Assembly: GCF_963676685.1 (NCBI RefSeq)
Contig: NC_092348.1
Coordinates: 15,474,867 to 15,538,866, forward strand
Direction of reading: 5' to 3'
Source of the DNA: Mytilus edulis
Lineage: Eukaryota; Mollusca; Bivalvia; Mytilida; Mytilidae
Length of the DNA: 64,000 bases
Shown one piece after another: positions 1 to 12,950 of this stretch. Below the pieces are notes generated by a model that was not told where the DNA came from, did not search any database, and worked only from the letters and a program-made list of their open reading frames with translations. Both the position numbers and the translations under genes were made by a program. Every line of letters starts with the position of its first letter. The first letter of the stretch is position 1.

Positions 1-96
1 GGCATTTTGCTGTAAAAGGAAATATCATTATCACATGTTCAGGGTTCAACCTCTGCGGTTGTATAAAGCTGCGCCCTGCGGAGCATCTGGTCTTAT
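1..96 (-). repeat. 5' end of repeat family B, cut by the window edge
   Basis: On the minus strand it reads ACCAGATGCTCCGCAGGGCG then AGCTTTATACAACCGCAGAGG, matching the start of the full copy at 7217. It runs off the left edge. Confidence 0.75.
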
Positions 97-479
97 ATGT
101 GTTTGTCTTTTTTATTTTTAAGAATTGAGTACTGACGCACTGCCTGTAAATCTGATTATATTTCAATATGCGATCAATGCGTAGGCGTGAAGCTAGTCAC
201 GCAGTATCAGTTCATTATACTAAGGATTTTTCAACCTTTGTATGTTTGGGTAGAAAACAGAAAAAAATATTACTATCTTGACAGATGGCGACAGATTTTT
301 ACAATTTGATAATCCCCTTTTAATTTGGCATTTGTTTTTTTTGGTTACTGAAAATGAATATGAGATTAAATGGTTAATGCCATCTACATGATCTAGTTGT
401 GGCATTTGATGAGTTGTTATGTTATTGTTTCAATTAGATTAGTGAACAAAAAAAATTGAAAGTATTAATACATAACCTA

Positions 480-801
480 AGATTTCCCAGTAGAACCTTA
501 TGTTAAAATTTCATAGATTTCTGTTAACTAAAGTTATTGTGCAAAAACCAAGAAAAATGCTTATTTGGGCCCTTTTTGGCCCCTAATTCCTAAACTGTTG
601 GGACCAAAACACCCAGAATCAATCCCAACCTTCCTTTTATGGTCATAAACTTTGTGTTCAAATTTCATAGATTTCCATTTACTTTTACTAAAGTTAAAGT
701 ACGAAAGCCAAATGTCTTCGAACAATGACGAGGACGACAACAACGCCAACGTGATACCAAAATACGACCAACAAAATTTCTATTTTTGCGGTCGAATAAA
801 A
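480..801 (+). repeat. 3' part of repeat family B
   Basis: Contains one core unit (GGGCCCTTTTTGGCCCCTAA, CTAAACTGTTGGGACC), the GAC-rich stretch near 725-755 and the terminus TTTGCGGTCGAATAAA. 5' truncated. Confidence 0.8.
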
Positions 802-2252
802 AAGAAAATGTGGAATGACATATTCGTTTTTCCATGTAGGTTACAATGTACCAAATAGCGTGACATGGACAACTTATGAAGAAAACATGACACAGATGTT
901 ATAAACAAGCTGACTTTTAATGATTAGTTGTTACAGCATTTCCTTATGAATAAGGTTTCATGCCAGCTCAAGTTTTAATTCCATATCAAGGCATTATAAA
1001 TCCTGTTTAATTTTTTTCACCTTTAATAGTTCTCAGATTTTCCTTCTCAGCTACTGTTTTCTAAGCTTTATAAAAACATTAGCCTTAATTAGTCTTTTTG
1101 CAGATACATGTATCCTTTAAAAACAAAAACATTTCAGAGGACAAGGTATTGATTTAGATTTTCACTTATTACTACATGTATTCATCAAGGAAAAGCACCA
1201 CCTCATTAAGTGCTATTTTAGTTGATCAAAATTGTTTTGTGAACATAATTACATCTCCTAATAACATATATAAACCTTCCATCAGACAATATTCAATACT
1301 CAAAAAGGATTATTTCTTCAACAAATATATATAATATCCCATTTAATATCTCTTACGTGACAAATCATACAACAGTACATACATCTGCTTCACTGGTCAT
1401 GACTGAATTTTATGCTGAAAGTCTTTTAAATCAAGGTCTAATATAAGTAAAAATGAAATGGTGTCAAGGACAGATGAACCAATGTCTTACTGCAATGCAC
1501 ACCTTCCTATCATTTAATTACCAAATATAATTGGCCTATCATTTAGAATTAGACCTAGTCCCAAAAACCTAGCATGGATTATATGATGCATCGACCCACT
1601 AAACATGCTAAATTGAGATGAAGGTCCAATGAAACAAGTTTAATTAACATTAATACTGATGCAATATGTGTACTGGTACTGTTTTCTTCAGTTAACCAGT
1701 TACTACAGATGAACAAAAAACTTTACAAAGGGGTCATTGAATAATAAAATTAGGTCAAGGACAGCAGACAATCATATGCCAGATGAAAATTACCTGCTCT
1801 TCTGAAACATGAAGCTTTATCTATGTCTAGCATTCTGCAACATTTGTCACAGGCAAGACCAATCAATAAGACTTTAGATTATGCAAGTAGGGGTAAAATG
1901 TATAAGCTATAGTTTTTTTTTTAGTGACCAAATGAGTTATGATGAAGTGACTTATTCCAATTTCATTTAAAACCCAATTATATTATAGACTTTGAACTGA
2001 TATTATTATCCCGTTTGAAAAATATATCACTAATGGTTTCCCTTAGGATCAACTGAATGTAATGTGCTATATCCTATATTATCGCTATTTTGTGCATTTT
2101 CCCTTTGATCATGATTTTTTTTTGTGATCATTTTTCATATCATGCTACCTGCTTGAGATGGAAAATTTTCGCTAGAAACTAAGCAGGCACGTGGCGTTGC
2201 TAACGAAATTGACATGAAATCGACAACGTCTCCATAGGTAAAATAGCGATAA
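802..2252. other. No gene seen
   Basis: AT-rich, frames closed at short intervals, no recognised repeat. Presumably CMIP intron 2 or beyond. Confidence 0.5.
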
Positions 2253-2357
2253 ACAGATTATCATTGGTCATCTCAACTCGATTGCCTTTCTTGCTTTCGC
2301 CGTCCTGGCTCAAGTGAGAAAATCAATCTCGTTGAGATGATCAACAATAATCTATCA
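2253..2357. repeat. Imperfect hairpin element
   Basis: The left arm around 2253-2283 (GATTATCATTGGTCATCTCA) pairs with the right arm 2323-2357 (TGAGATGATCAACAATAATC) around a ~40-bp loop. The flanking ATAGCGATAAA/TTATCGCTAT (2242-2252, 2078-2087) suggests an older, larger inverted structure. Confidence 0.55.
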
Positions 2358-2646
2358 ATATATATTATATATGGACTACTTGTTAAATACCATTTGTATA
2401 AAGTTTTGTGTAAATAATCATAATTCTAGTTTCTGTTTGCCATATTTGAATTTGTTCATTAATTTTGAGCATAAATCAGGCTGTTGGTTTTCTCCAAAGA
2501 AAAGTTTCACATACTCTTTCCAGGCCCCTTTATAGCTTATAAAACAGTATAGGTTTTGCTTATAAATTACTTCAAACTTTAATGAGAAAATTTAGCATGA
2601 GAAGGCTAACAATGTTGATTTTTATATTATAGAACCTTCTTTTTAA

Positions 2647-2773
2647 GGGCTATAACTCGCTTCCAATGGCTTTAACTCCCTTTCAAGGGGTATAACTCCC
2701 TTCTAATGGGTATAACTCCCTTCTAATGGTTATAACTCCCTTCTAATGGGTATAACTCCTTTCCAAGGGATAC
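2647..2773 (+). repeat. 20-bp tandem repeat, about six copies
   Basis: Unit GGGTATAACTCCCTTCTAAT and variants in direct succession. Confidence 0.9.
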
Positions 2774-5700
2774 TAAAAACCCTACATCAATATCAAATAA
2801 GTCTAAAATATTGCTGAAGTTAACCTTTGATATAATTTTATTTTGCTCTGTCAGTGTGAAACTTACAATGACGATTTTCTGTATCAATGACATAGTCATG
2901 GCTAGGAGGGCCACTTACTAATTTCATGACAAAGGGTTGGGTGCTCAATGTCTCAGCTGCTCACCCCTACCACAAAAAAGTTTAATTATATCAAAATAGG
3001 CAAAGATATTATTTAAGCTAGTATAACAACTGAAGGTTGTTACACTTATCATTAATAACAAATATTCTCCTAAATGTAAATTCTAATTACATATTTAACC
3101 TCAATTGTGAGAATTGAATTTGAATATAGGTCATGAGATAAATAGATGTTATTATAGACAAGACGACTATTGTAATTACAAATCTATCAAATGAGTGTGA
3201 CGTCATCAAGGATCACCTCATTGTAAGATCTATGTAATCACTTTATTTTGTGTCACTTTACATCAACACAAAATAGCCTTATATAAACATTATTTTTCCA
3301 ATTAAATCTAGTTTACTTTAGATAAGTGAGCCAATACCTTCTGGTGATACAAGCCGATAGAGTAATCAGGATGGATACAAAGTATACTGGGGTTGTCTTA
3401 AAACTTCATCTATTCCAAACAATAAAATTGAGAAAGGAAATGGGGAATGTTTCAATGAGAAAACATCCTGACCAAAGAGCAGAAAACAACAAAAGGCCAC
3501 AAATGGGTCTTCCCTTCAGAGAGAAAATCCCACACCTAGAGGCTTCAGCTGGCCCCTAAACAAAAATGTGTACATTTCAGTGATAAAGTTTACTTTAGAA
3601 TATAAAATAACAGAGTTCCAATGTCCCCTTTGTTGCACATATTTTATATATCAAATAAGATATATCAAAGGTACAAAGGTAAACTTAATAAAAAACCACT
3701 TAATTTTTACACCAGGTATTTCTATGTCACCTTCAATGTGTTGCGTGGGGGGACAAAAATCAGGCTTACATGAACGGTTGAACCTGTATGGATCACAGTG
3801 TATCCATGCTCAATGACAAAACTACCCATAATCCTCATCAACTTCCTTAAGTTAGGTAATATTGCATGGTCTAAATTAGCATTCAGAAATTCTTATCTGC
3901 TTTTTATAAAATTGAATTTCAATATTTGCTTACCAGGTGGTAATTCTTGCATTCTGTCTTAAGAAACACAAGAACATAGTTTTCACATGTTTGATTTAAA
4001 ATTAAGATTATAAATTGAATGTTTTATTACAATGTACTGTGTTTTAGGCTCAGGTTTTAAGTATCCACTACCATAAGTAGCAAGCATAAATGAAAATTCT
4101 CCAACAAACTCTAGAGATACCCTCCAATAGGCTAATAATTATACCTAATCAAATAATTTACACCATTTCCCAACTGGGGGCATTAAATGTCTGATAATCA
4201 ATATTAATAACCACTTGGTCATACATGTACTAATAATTAGTACTTTTCAGGACAAGATATAAGTGTTGTATGGTATTGTAACTTCAGAGAATTAATATTG
4301 TATAATTAATCTATGCTTCCTTCCTTAATGTATAAACAATACAACAGTATAATTGTATTGACTGTATAAACATGATAAACATAAATGTTATATAGCCACT
4401 GACCACATAAAGCCTTGTTTGTTAAGGAACAAACTGTAGATTGTTATTCATAATATTACTAAAGAATACATGTTCCTGGCATTTATACACTTGTTAAAAA
4501 TTAACCATTGTCACCTTAAACATTTAGTTTTCAGCATTGTATTGAAAAGGGATACACTGTCTCAGATATCTATTTCTTTTTCACTCAGCGCAAACAGGAT
4601 AGATTTTTTTTTCAGCAATTAGCATGACTTTGCTGTACCTATTAGATTAAGTTGTACATGAAGTATGACTGCTTTTCCATATAGTTTTGAAGTGGAAATA
4701 AGTATAACCTAACACTTTTGTTGCTGTACCCTGTAAAACTCATTTTTGCGACTTTATATATCAACTGTGGCAATAAAGATGACTTAGTTTTGTCAGCCTT
4801 GTTTTATTACAGCAATATAAAATATGAACAGTTTTGCCTGATTGTTATGTTGTGGCATTAAATATGAACTCAGTTTTGCCTGCCTGGTTTTGTTGTGGCA
4901 ATAAATATGACTTTATATTTCGTTAGTAAACTATTCATCACTCAGTTTTGACCTATTACATACAGCAGAAGTGGATCTTATTTTGAGAGACAAATCTTAT
5001 ATCATTTTTTTTAAACTCAGAGTATATGCATCAGGTCTAAGTATTCAGTGATAATCGTTCTTCATTAAAGGCAATCATACCAAGTCATATATATGGTATA
5101 ATGTATTAGGTGAGGAAATAATCTATAATTTACAGAATAGCTTTACTCAATCCTCTCCAGAAAATCTGATTCAAAGAAAACTGACAAATTACATTTAGTA
5201 ATGAAGTCCATGAAGTCACAGATGCTTTACTGAAAACAGATTGAAATCAGGAAAGGGATTAATACTTCAGAGTCTACCTGATTGACCATATAAATATCAT
5301 TACAAAGACAAGCATCATTTATCGTTGGGTCTCATACAAATTGTACTCATGTTATTCATATGCATCTGTAAATACTAAACCAGATAATCTTTATCAAATT
5401 ATTGACATGTTTTTATTTTATTTCTAACAACATCTAGAGTACAATTGATACAGCTTAACTATGGCTGACTTTGTATCGATTATTTCCGTTAGAAGTCTTT
5501 CTTGCCACAAAAGTATATTCCATTTTGCGGTGATTAAATCGTCTGATAAACATTCAAACTGCCAATGATTGACTTGCAGGTGATATACAGGGCTAATCTT
5601 CCGTCATTTCTCTAACAAATCCTTATGTCTATCTGTAAGTTTAGTAAACATACAAATCTATCTCTAAACTGTATACAGGAGCACAGCTTGCAGATGTAAA

Positions 5701-7216
5701 CAAATGAGAGAAGATTTTGTTTCTGATGGAATTATGTTACATATTTATATCTGGATGGCAGCAAAAAGCAACCTTTTTTACACTTTTAAATAAAACACAC
5801 CAAGGAGATCTTTGATCGTTGCTGTCGTTATTTGTTAAGAGTAGATACTGTCCATCCTTTAAACATATGTTCTTATAAACAGTTAAATTTATTTTTTATT
5901 TTAGTAACAGGTAAAACGTAGGCACTGCAAACCCATGCTCTCGAAACCCACATTCATTAAGAGAGCCATGGGTTCCTATGACCAGTCAGATCTGGTGTCA
6001 CATGTGAAACAAATTATCAGCCATAAGCTATAATTAAGATGCTCAATCTAGAAACTCAACAGTTTGAAAAAAATCATACTATAAACAGATATTTTTAGTC
6101 TCTGTGACCTTGATCTTTGACCCACTGACCTGAAAATATACTGCCTTCCATTTTTGGTATTAGTTTTGTTGAATATAATTGGTAACCCTCAAGTAAATAA
6201 AAAGAAACCACAAAGTGGACCTATTATGAAACTCAGCTGACCATTTGGTCACCCAATTGTTTTGGTAATCTTTATTAGTTAAAGTGACCTTGAACTCAAC
6301 CTTTTTACTCCAAAATCAATTGGCCTCATTTCCTTTTCTATATCTTTTAAGCTCAATTGATGCCTCATAATTTGTCAATTAAGTGTAAAATTTTAGCTAA
6401 GACGGCAGATTCTAACAAAATCAATGCTACATATGTATTTAAATAGAGAGGATTAGGCCACAATTAAAAATATTTTGGTTTGCCCAAACCCTACCCAAGG
6501 TTGAAACAGTGGGTAGGTAGGTAGGCATTTTCTTTTTTCTTTATTTTTAAAGAAATTTATGTATCGGATGTTTATTAGTCTTCATGCCTATCTGATTAAA
6601 AAAAAACTTCTTCAAATCAGGACAATAAAAGAATTTGAGTAGGCAGCTTTTTCCTGGGTAGGTAGGGTTTGGGCAAACAAACCTATTCTTTTTTATGGCC
6701 TTATTTCTTACCGAAGATCAAAATTAACTTAAAAGAAGTGCAATCTCATTAAATTTTAAACTTAATCAGCAATCAATTTATTATAAATCCAGCATGCAAC
6801 TACAAATAGTTATGTTATTTGGCATTCTAAAATTCTCAAGGAATTAAGCTAACCTAATTTTATTCTAGAAAATTTGGGAAAAAACTCTTGACTAGGGAGT
6901 ATGACATATATCATTGTTGCTAATGATTTTTTTTAATTTAATAGTGAAGTTTTCAAATGAGGATAATAATCCTTTTGTATTCTAGAATCACCTATGAGAA
7001 ATCTCCAACTGTACAAATTTTATCCATCTGATCACGATATAAATGATGGTCTATGATTGTAGATAATGTAATGTGCACACGTGTACCATATAAAACCATG
7101 CAAGCAGATGCTAAATAAGATTAAAAACTTCCACTTGCAAAGTAACTGCGTAATTCAAACATCAAATACCAATTCTATTTTTATAGAACAGATTGTTGAC
7201 AATACAATTAATAACC
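2774..7216. other. No gene seen
   Basis: 4.4 kb of AT-rich sequence with no supported coding frame and no clear mobile element termini. The phrase GGTAGGTAGG occurs near 6514 and 6659 around an imperfect inverted segment (about 6473-6690). Probably intronic to CMIP. Confidence 0.5.
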
Positions 7217-9491
7217 AGGTGCTCCGCAGGGCGCAGCTTTATACGACCGCTGAGGTCGAACCCTGAACAGTTGGGGCAAGTATGGACAAAACATTCAAGC
7301 GTGATACAGCTCTGAATTTGGATTGTGATCAAATTTTTGACATTACATGGTTTTTTTTTTACACACAACAAATGTCAAGATTTTACAAATCAATTAAAGA
7401 TTTCTTCTTCAAACTTTTTAAATCTAAAATTAAATAGTTGATCATGACACAGCATAGGTTTCTGACACAGAACGAATGTGGTCTAATGAACTTAAAAGTT
7501 TTTTTTTGCCTTTGAGCAATTCACTATGCTGTTGAATATTAATCCTCTCAAAAAAATGTTTGAAGAAATTTTCTTTTTATTTATGAAATCTGAAATGAGA
7601 AAAATTTAACCCCCCCCCCCCTTTTTTTTCCACATCCCCGTTTCCCTTTTTCCAAAACTGATATCAATTCAAATTTTTAATGGAGTTTGCAACAATAACT
7701 ACTCTTTTAAATACATCATAAAATATTAAAATGTAAAATATAGTGCTTGTTATCACTGAATGGTAAAGATTGGTTGGTAGTAAAAGTGAATATACATTGT
7801 TTATTGTATAAAACAATAAAAAAAACTTCATCAGCAACATTTTATATTGGCAAATTTCCAATGAAGTTATTTACATAAAATTATTGGCAAATAAAAATAG
7901 AAAATGACATCATAGTCATTCATGTCTGGCAAATGTCCAACATACATTATCTAAAAACATTTTAGATAAGATAAGGAAAAAAGGCTTCATCAGCAACATT
8001 TTATATTGGCAAATTTCCAATGAAGTTATTTACATAAAGTTATTGGCAAATAAAAATAGAAAATAACATCATAGTCATGTCTGGAAAATTTCCAACATAT
8101 ATTATCAACTACTATTCTATACAAAGAAAGATAACTCCAATTGAAAATTAATTGCTATTGCACAATATTGTGCAATTAGATATTTCTTGCTATTGTGCAA
8201 TACTGTGCAATTGAAAATTTCTTGCTATTGCACAATACTTGATATGGAATCCTGATTTGGACCAACTTGAAAACTGGGCCCATAATCAAAAATCAAAGTA
8301 CATATTTAGATAAAGCATATCAAATAAGCCCAAGAATTTAATTTTTGTTAAAATCAAACTTAGTTTAATTTTGGACCCTTTGGACCTTAATGTAGACCAA
8401 TTTGAAAACTGGACCAAAAATTAAGAATCTACATACACAGTTAGATTTGGCATATCAAAGAACCCATTTATTCAATTTTTGATGAAATCAAACAAAGTTT
8501 AATTTTGGACCCCCATTTGGACCAACTTGAAAACTAGGCCAATAATTAAAAATCTAAGTACATTTTTAAATTCAGCATATCAAAGAACCGCAAGAATTCA
8601 ATTTTTGTTAAAATCAAACTAAGTTTAATTTTGGACCCTTTGGACCTTAATGTAGACCAATTTGAAAACTGGACCAAAAGTTAAGAATCTACATACACAG
8701 TCATGACAGTTAGATTCAGCATATCAAAGAACCCCAATTATTCAATTTTGATGAAATCAAACAAAAGTTTAATTTTGGACCCTTTGGGCCCCTTATTATG
8801 TTGGGACCAAAACTCCCAAAATCAAACCCAACCTTTCTTTTATGGTCATAAACCTTGTGTTTAAATTTCATAGATTTCTATTTACTTATACTAACGTTAT
8901 GGTGCGAAAACCAAGAAAAATGCTTATTTGGGTCCCTTTTTGGCCCCTAATTCCTAAACTGTTGGGACCTAAACTCCCAAAATCAATACCAACCTTCCTT
9001 TTGTAGTCATTAACATTGTGTTTAAATTTCATTGATTTCTATTTACTTAAACTAATGTTATTGTGCGAAAACCAAAAATAATGCTTATTTGGGCCCCTTT
9101 TTGGCCCCTAATTCCTAAACTGTTGAGACCAAAACTCCCAAAATCAATCCCACCCGTTCTTTTGTGGTCATAAACCTTGTGTCCAAATTTCATAGATTGC
9201 TATTAACTTAAACTAAAGTTATAGTGCGAAAACCAAGAAAATGCTTATTTGGGCCCTTTTTGGCCCCTAATTCCTAAAATGTTGGGACCAAAACTCCCAA
9301 AATCAATACCAACCTTCCTTTTGTGGTCATAAACCTTGTGTTAAAATTTCATAGATTTCCATTCACTTTTACTAAAGTTAGAGTGCGAAAACTAAAAGTA
9401 TTCGGACGCCGGACGACGACGACGACGACGACGACGCCAACGTGATAGCAATATACGACGAAAATTTTTTCAAAATTTGCGGTCGTATAAA
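7217..9491 (+). mobile_element. Full copy of repeat family B (pearl/HINE-like architecture)
   Basis: Begins ACCAGGTGCTCCGCAGGGCG, followed by TTTATACGACCGC (7238-7250), and ends with its exact inverse GCGGTCGTATAAA (9479-9491). Between them lie a 159-bp tandem duplication (from 7826 and 7985), GGACCAACTTGAAAACTGG-type units (8250-8760), four ~157-bp units with GTTGGGACCAAAACTCCC (about 8790, 8950, 9110, 9268), and a (GAC)n run just before the 3' end (9405-9436). Short inverted ends, tandem cores and a 3' microsatellite recall the pearl elements of bivalves. No coding frame. Confidence 0.75.
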
Positions 9492-11165
9492 AACATCCAT
9501 CAATGGTATTTACCATATCAAAGTTTTATGACAGAAAATGCTTATAAAATCAGGACAATACTGGCTCCACTGTTTAAATGTCTTTTCCTTTGGGTGACAA
9601 TGTAATCAGACAAATATAGAAATGACATTTGTAATTTCAAGTAACAAATGTTATTGAGAAGGCCTGTTATTTCATGATGCTGACAATTCAAATCACAAGA
9701 GATATGTCTAACCATCAGTAACGTAATCCCAAACTCTCAAATGTGATCGGAAACTCTCAAAAGTACGGGTATTTCCCAAATTATGTACCAGAAATATGGA
9801 TTTGAAGTATAATAAAATTATATCTATTATCAAAATGACAATTAGTAAAATCGGACTCAACAGCAAAGAACTAGATTATATATTCATGATATTGGACACA
9901 CCATTTAACTTTCATTGTGTAATGTAATAACTAGGAATCAATATCCAAAATGTTGACACTCTTAACCAGAATTTGCCTGCTAACACAGTGACATTCATAA
10001 AACTTAATCTTTACCAACAAGAATGTACTAATTGTGGTGCTAAAAATACCCTCAGGACGTAAAAATTCAAAGAATTGGAAAACAGGAAGTATGTATCTTA
10101 CAAATCATCACTGTTGGGCTGCTGACCAAATATGAAGACATTCTGTTCAGTAGTATTGGAGAAGCATGTGACAAAAATTGTTAGTTCATTTAGAATGTTA
10201 AAAACTTCAATGTATTTACAAACAGAAAGTAGCTATCTGACAGATAAACAGATCACACTTAATATCTCATTCCTTAAAAATTTGCAAAAAACAAAATTGT
10301 TTTTCTTTTGAGGAAAACAACTCGTCATGTTCCTATGAGTGTTGCTTAAACTTGACAGCAGAACAATTGTTCTAGTTTCAGAATCCATTCAGTAATAGAA
10401 TCAAACATATTTGTGAACACACCTCATCTATTTACAAGTATTTTGATTAAAAATTGAATAGTATCAGCTATTCTAAGAATTGTTATGGTAGTTTTGAATC
10501 ACGTTTCTTCTTTATGAAATTATTTACAAGCTGAACTAACAGTACAATAAATATTCCCTTTTATATAAATTAGCTTCACTCTCTTGCTTATTGTTAGATC
10601 TGATAATTATGTTTTGGACACTAAAAACTTTATGCATCAACAGTTCAAATAAGGCCCTTCCTTGTAAACAAGTTAGGGATTCTTTAAAAAATCGTCCAAT
10701 CAGTTATATGTACTGAATCTCATAATAATGATACAACATTATTCATAAATCGGTCTGTTTATAATAAATATGCTATGACTTTATTATGCTCTGGTCTTGC
10801 TCAGGGGAATAATAAATCGATTTTTACCTTAATTTCTTTTAATAAAACTTCTGGTCTCCTTGCACTCTTTAAAATCTTCTCATATTTGTACATATGCCGC
10901 TGGAAAGGAAAAAATAATAACTGTTGCATAACAATATTGATAGCTAATCTAATTATAACATTTATAACAACAGCTACTGCAAATTCAGAAATTATTGCAA
11001 TGGTTTTATCAATGCAAAAACTTGGACGGTATTTATTCGCAATAATAGAAACTATTCATAATTTCAGTGGTGATTTTCCTTCATCCAATTTTTGCAATCA
11101 CATTGATAGATTTCACATTTTTGCATTTAAGTCAAGGGTTCACAATAATAAGCGCATTAATTTTC
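9492..11165. other. No gene seen
   Basis: AT-rich. The longest open frame here (from 10775) is low-complexity and runs into a repeat; see rejected items. Confidence 0.5.
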
Positions 11166-11326
11166 AGAATTCTTTTTGTGGTTATAAACATTGTGTTAAA
11201 ATTTTATTGATTTCTTTTTACTTATACTAAAGTTATTATCCGGAAACCATCCGTCTTCAGAAGACACTGACAACGACGACGACGTGATACCAATATAAAC
11301 CGCAAAAATTTCTGCGGTCGTATAAA
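11166..11326 (+). repeat. 3' end of repeat family B
   Basis: Has the family's TGTGGTTATAAACATTGTGT phrase, a short GAC run (11270-11284) and the terminus TCTGCGGTCGTATAAA. Confidence 0.8.
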
Positions 11327-11695
11327 AATAGCTCTGGATCAAATTTAAATCAAGTAAACTATTTTTGTATAACCGACTTTTGACTTCAGAGTATATATTT
11401 GTTTTCAACAGGTTACCTTCACTAAGTACTTTGAAATAGGACTTTCTGGAAGTGGGACATGTATGAGTGTACTTTTGTTAAAAGTTTTAAAATATGGAAT
11501 GTGATTGATTGTGCTGTATCATTTGAAGTATTTCTTATGTAACTAGCATGTGCTGCTTCACCGACATGCACTTGTAATTTATTTCTTACAGAAAACTACT
11601 ATTGTTTATATAGTGCACCAATTAGTCTATATTAAACTTAGCTGGAATTTATCAGAAGTCTTTTTATACAATCATATATTAGATAGCAGTAAGTG

Positions 11696-11856
11696 CAGTG
11701 GCAGATCCAGGGGGGGGGGGGGGGGGGGTACGGGGGTTGGAACCCTACCCCTTTTTTTTTGGTCGATCAATGCATTTGAATGGGAGCATATAGTTGGAAC
11801 CCCCCTTTACTCTGGGTTGGGAACCCCCCTTTTTAAAAGGGCTGGATCCGCCGCTG
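11696..11856. mobile_element. Poly-G MITE with CAGTGGCGGATCCAG-type ends and 5-bp duplication
   Basis: Starts CAGTGGCAGATCCAGG followed by a G run, and ends GGCTGGATCCGCCGCTG. Flanked by AAGTG on both sides (11691-11695, 11857-11861). Interior contains the phrase GATCAATGCATTTG shared (as complement) with 24117-24288. Confidence 0.85.
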
Positions 11857-12160
11857 AAGTGATTTGATGTGTTATGTACAACCATAAAGGTGATTTTGAG
11901 GACATGAATGAAAGAGAAAGACATAAGGAATCAAACAAAAGGACTTAACTTAAGTACACACAAATATTTGAAATGTGTACTTCTGTGTTGACTTGAGTAA
12001 TCATTGATATGTTCATAATCATGAATTAACTGTTAACAAAACTTTGAATTTTGAAATACTAAGGCTTTTCTACCTCAGGAATAGATTATCTTAGATGTAT
12101 TGTTTTGGTCCTCAATGCTCTTCAACTTTGTACCTTATTTGGCCTTTTTAACATTTTTTG

Positions 12161-12225
12161 ATTCGAGTGTCACTGATGAGTCTTTAGTAGACGAAATGCA
12201 CTTCTGGCATACCCTAAGTATTTAA
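12161..12225 (+). repeat. Fragment of a dispersed 'CACTGATGAGTCT' repeat
   Basis: GAGTGTCACTGATGAGTCTT followed by AGACGAAATGCACTTCTGGC; a related piece is at 18210-18240, and a diverged one (GAGCGTTCCTGATGAAG) is at 55071-55088. Confidence 0.6.
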
Positions 12226-12388
12226 GATGAGTTCATTGTACAGATTCTTGAAAAATTAGTTCTTTATTATTTTGGTAACGCAACATATTCTGTAATTTAC
12301 ACATACCTTCCACAGTATAGAGTGTAACCACTGATCTCTTAAGTAGGAATTGTGTGCCTGAAAAATAAACAACAATAACTATTAACAG

Positions 12389-12650
12389 AGGAATTGTTGA
12401 CATACTGAACATCCACTTAATATAACATTGACAATTTCTGATATACTAAACACAGACCCCAAATGTTTAACATTGGCAATTTCTGACAAACTGACCACAT
12501 ACTCTGAATATAACATAGGTAATTTCTGACAAACTGAACACAGACTGAATATAACATTGACAATTTCTGACAAACTGAAGACAGTCTCTGAATATAACAC
12601 TGGCAATTTCGGACAAACTGAACACAGCCTCTGAATATAACATAGGAACC
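12389..12650 (+). repeat. Tandem repeat, about six units of 41-46 bp
   Basis: Core ATTTCTGACAAACTGAACAC then TCTGAATATAACATTG, repeated with substitutions. Unit length keeps long frames open on the minus strand by chance. Confidence 0.9.
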
Positions 12651-12669
12651 TGAGAGTTAAACAAAAACA

Positions 12670-12950
12670 AAACAATGTGTTCATAGTACACGGATGCCCC
12701 ACTTGCACTATCATTTTGTATGTTTTCAGGGAACCGTGAAATTTGGGTCAACACTCTACTTTGGCATTAGAAGTAGAAAGATTATATCATAGGGAACATG
12801 TGTACTAAGTTTCAAGTCGATTGGATTTCCACTTCATCAATTTCTACCTCGACAAAAACTTTAACCTTAAGTGGGGCAGACGGACAAATGAACTGATGAA
12901 CAAACAGAAGCACAGACCAGAAAACATAATGCCCTTTAGTTCGGGCATAA
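12670..12950 (+). repeat. Repeat family C, copy 1
   Basis: Begins AATGTGTTCATAGTACACGG ATGCCCCAC and ends GGGCATAAAAA; contains the GGACAAATGAACTGATGAAC stretch before the end. Same layout as 43851-44130. Confidence 0.8.

Noticed and set aside
10775-11230. 151-codon open frame on the plus strand
   Set aside because: Low-complexity, AT-driven composition with no recognisable domain, and its last ~20 codons run into the 3' end of repeat family B.
11550-11867. 105-codon frame containing a poly-Gly run
   Set aside because: The Gly run is the G tract of the MITE at 11696-11856, not a protein feature.
12382-12754. Two overlapping minus-strand frames of 95 and 110 codons
   Set aside because: Both are translations of the 41-46 bp tandem repeat and the start of repeat family C.
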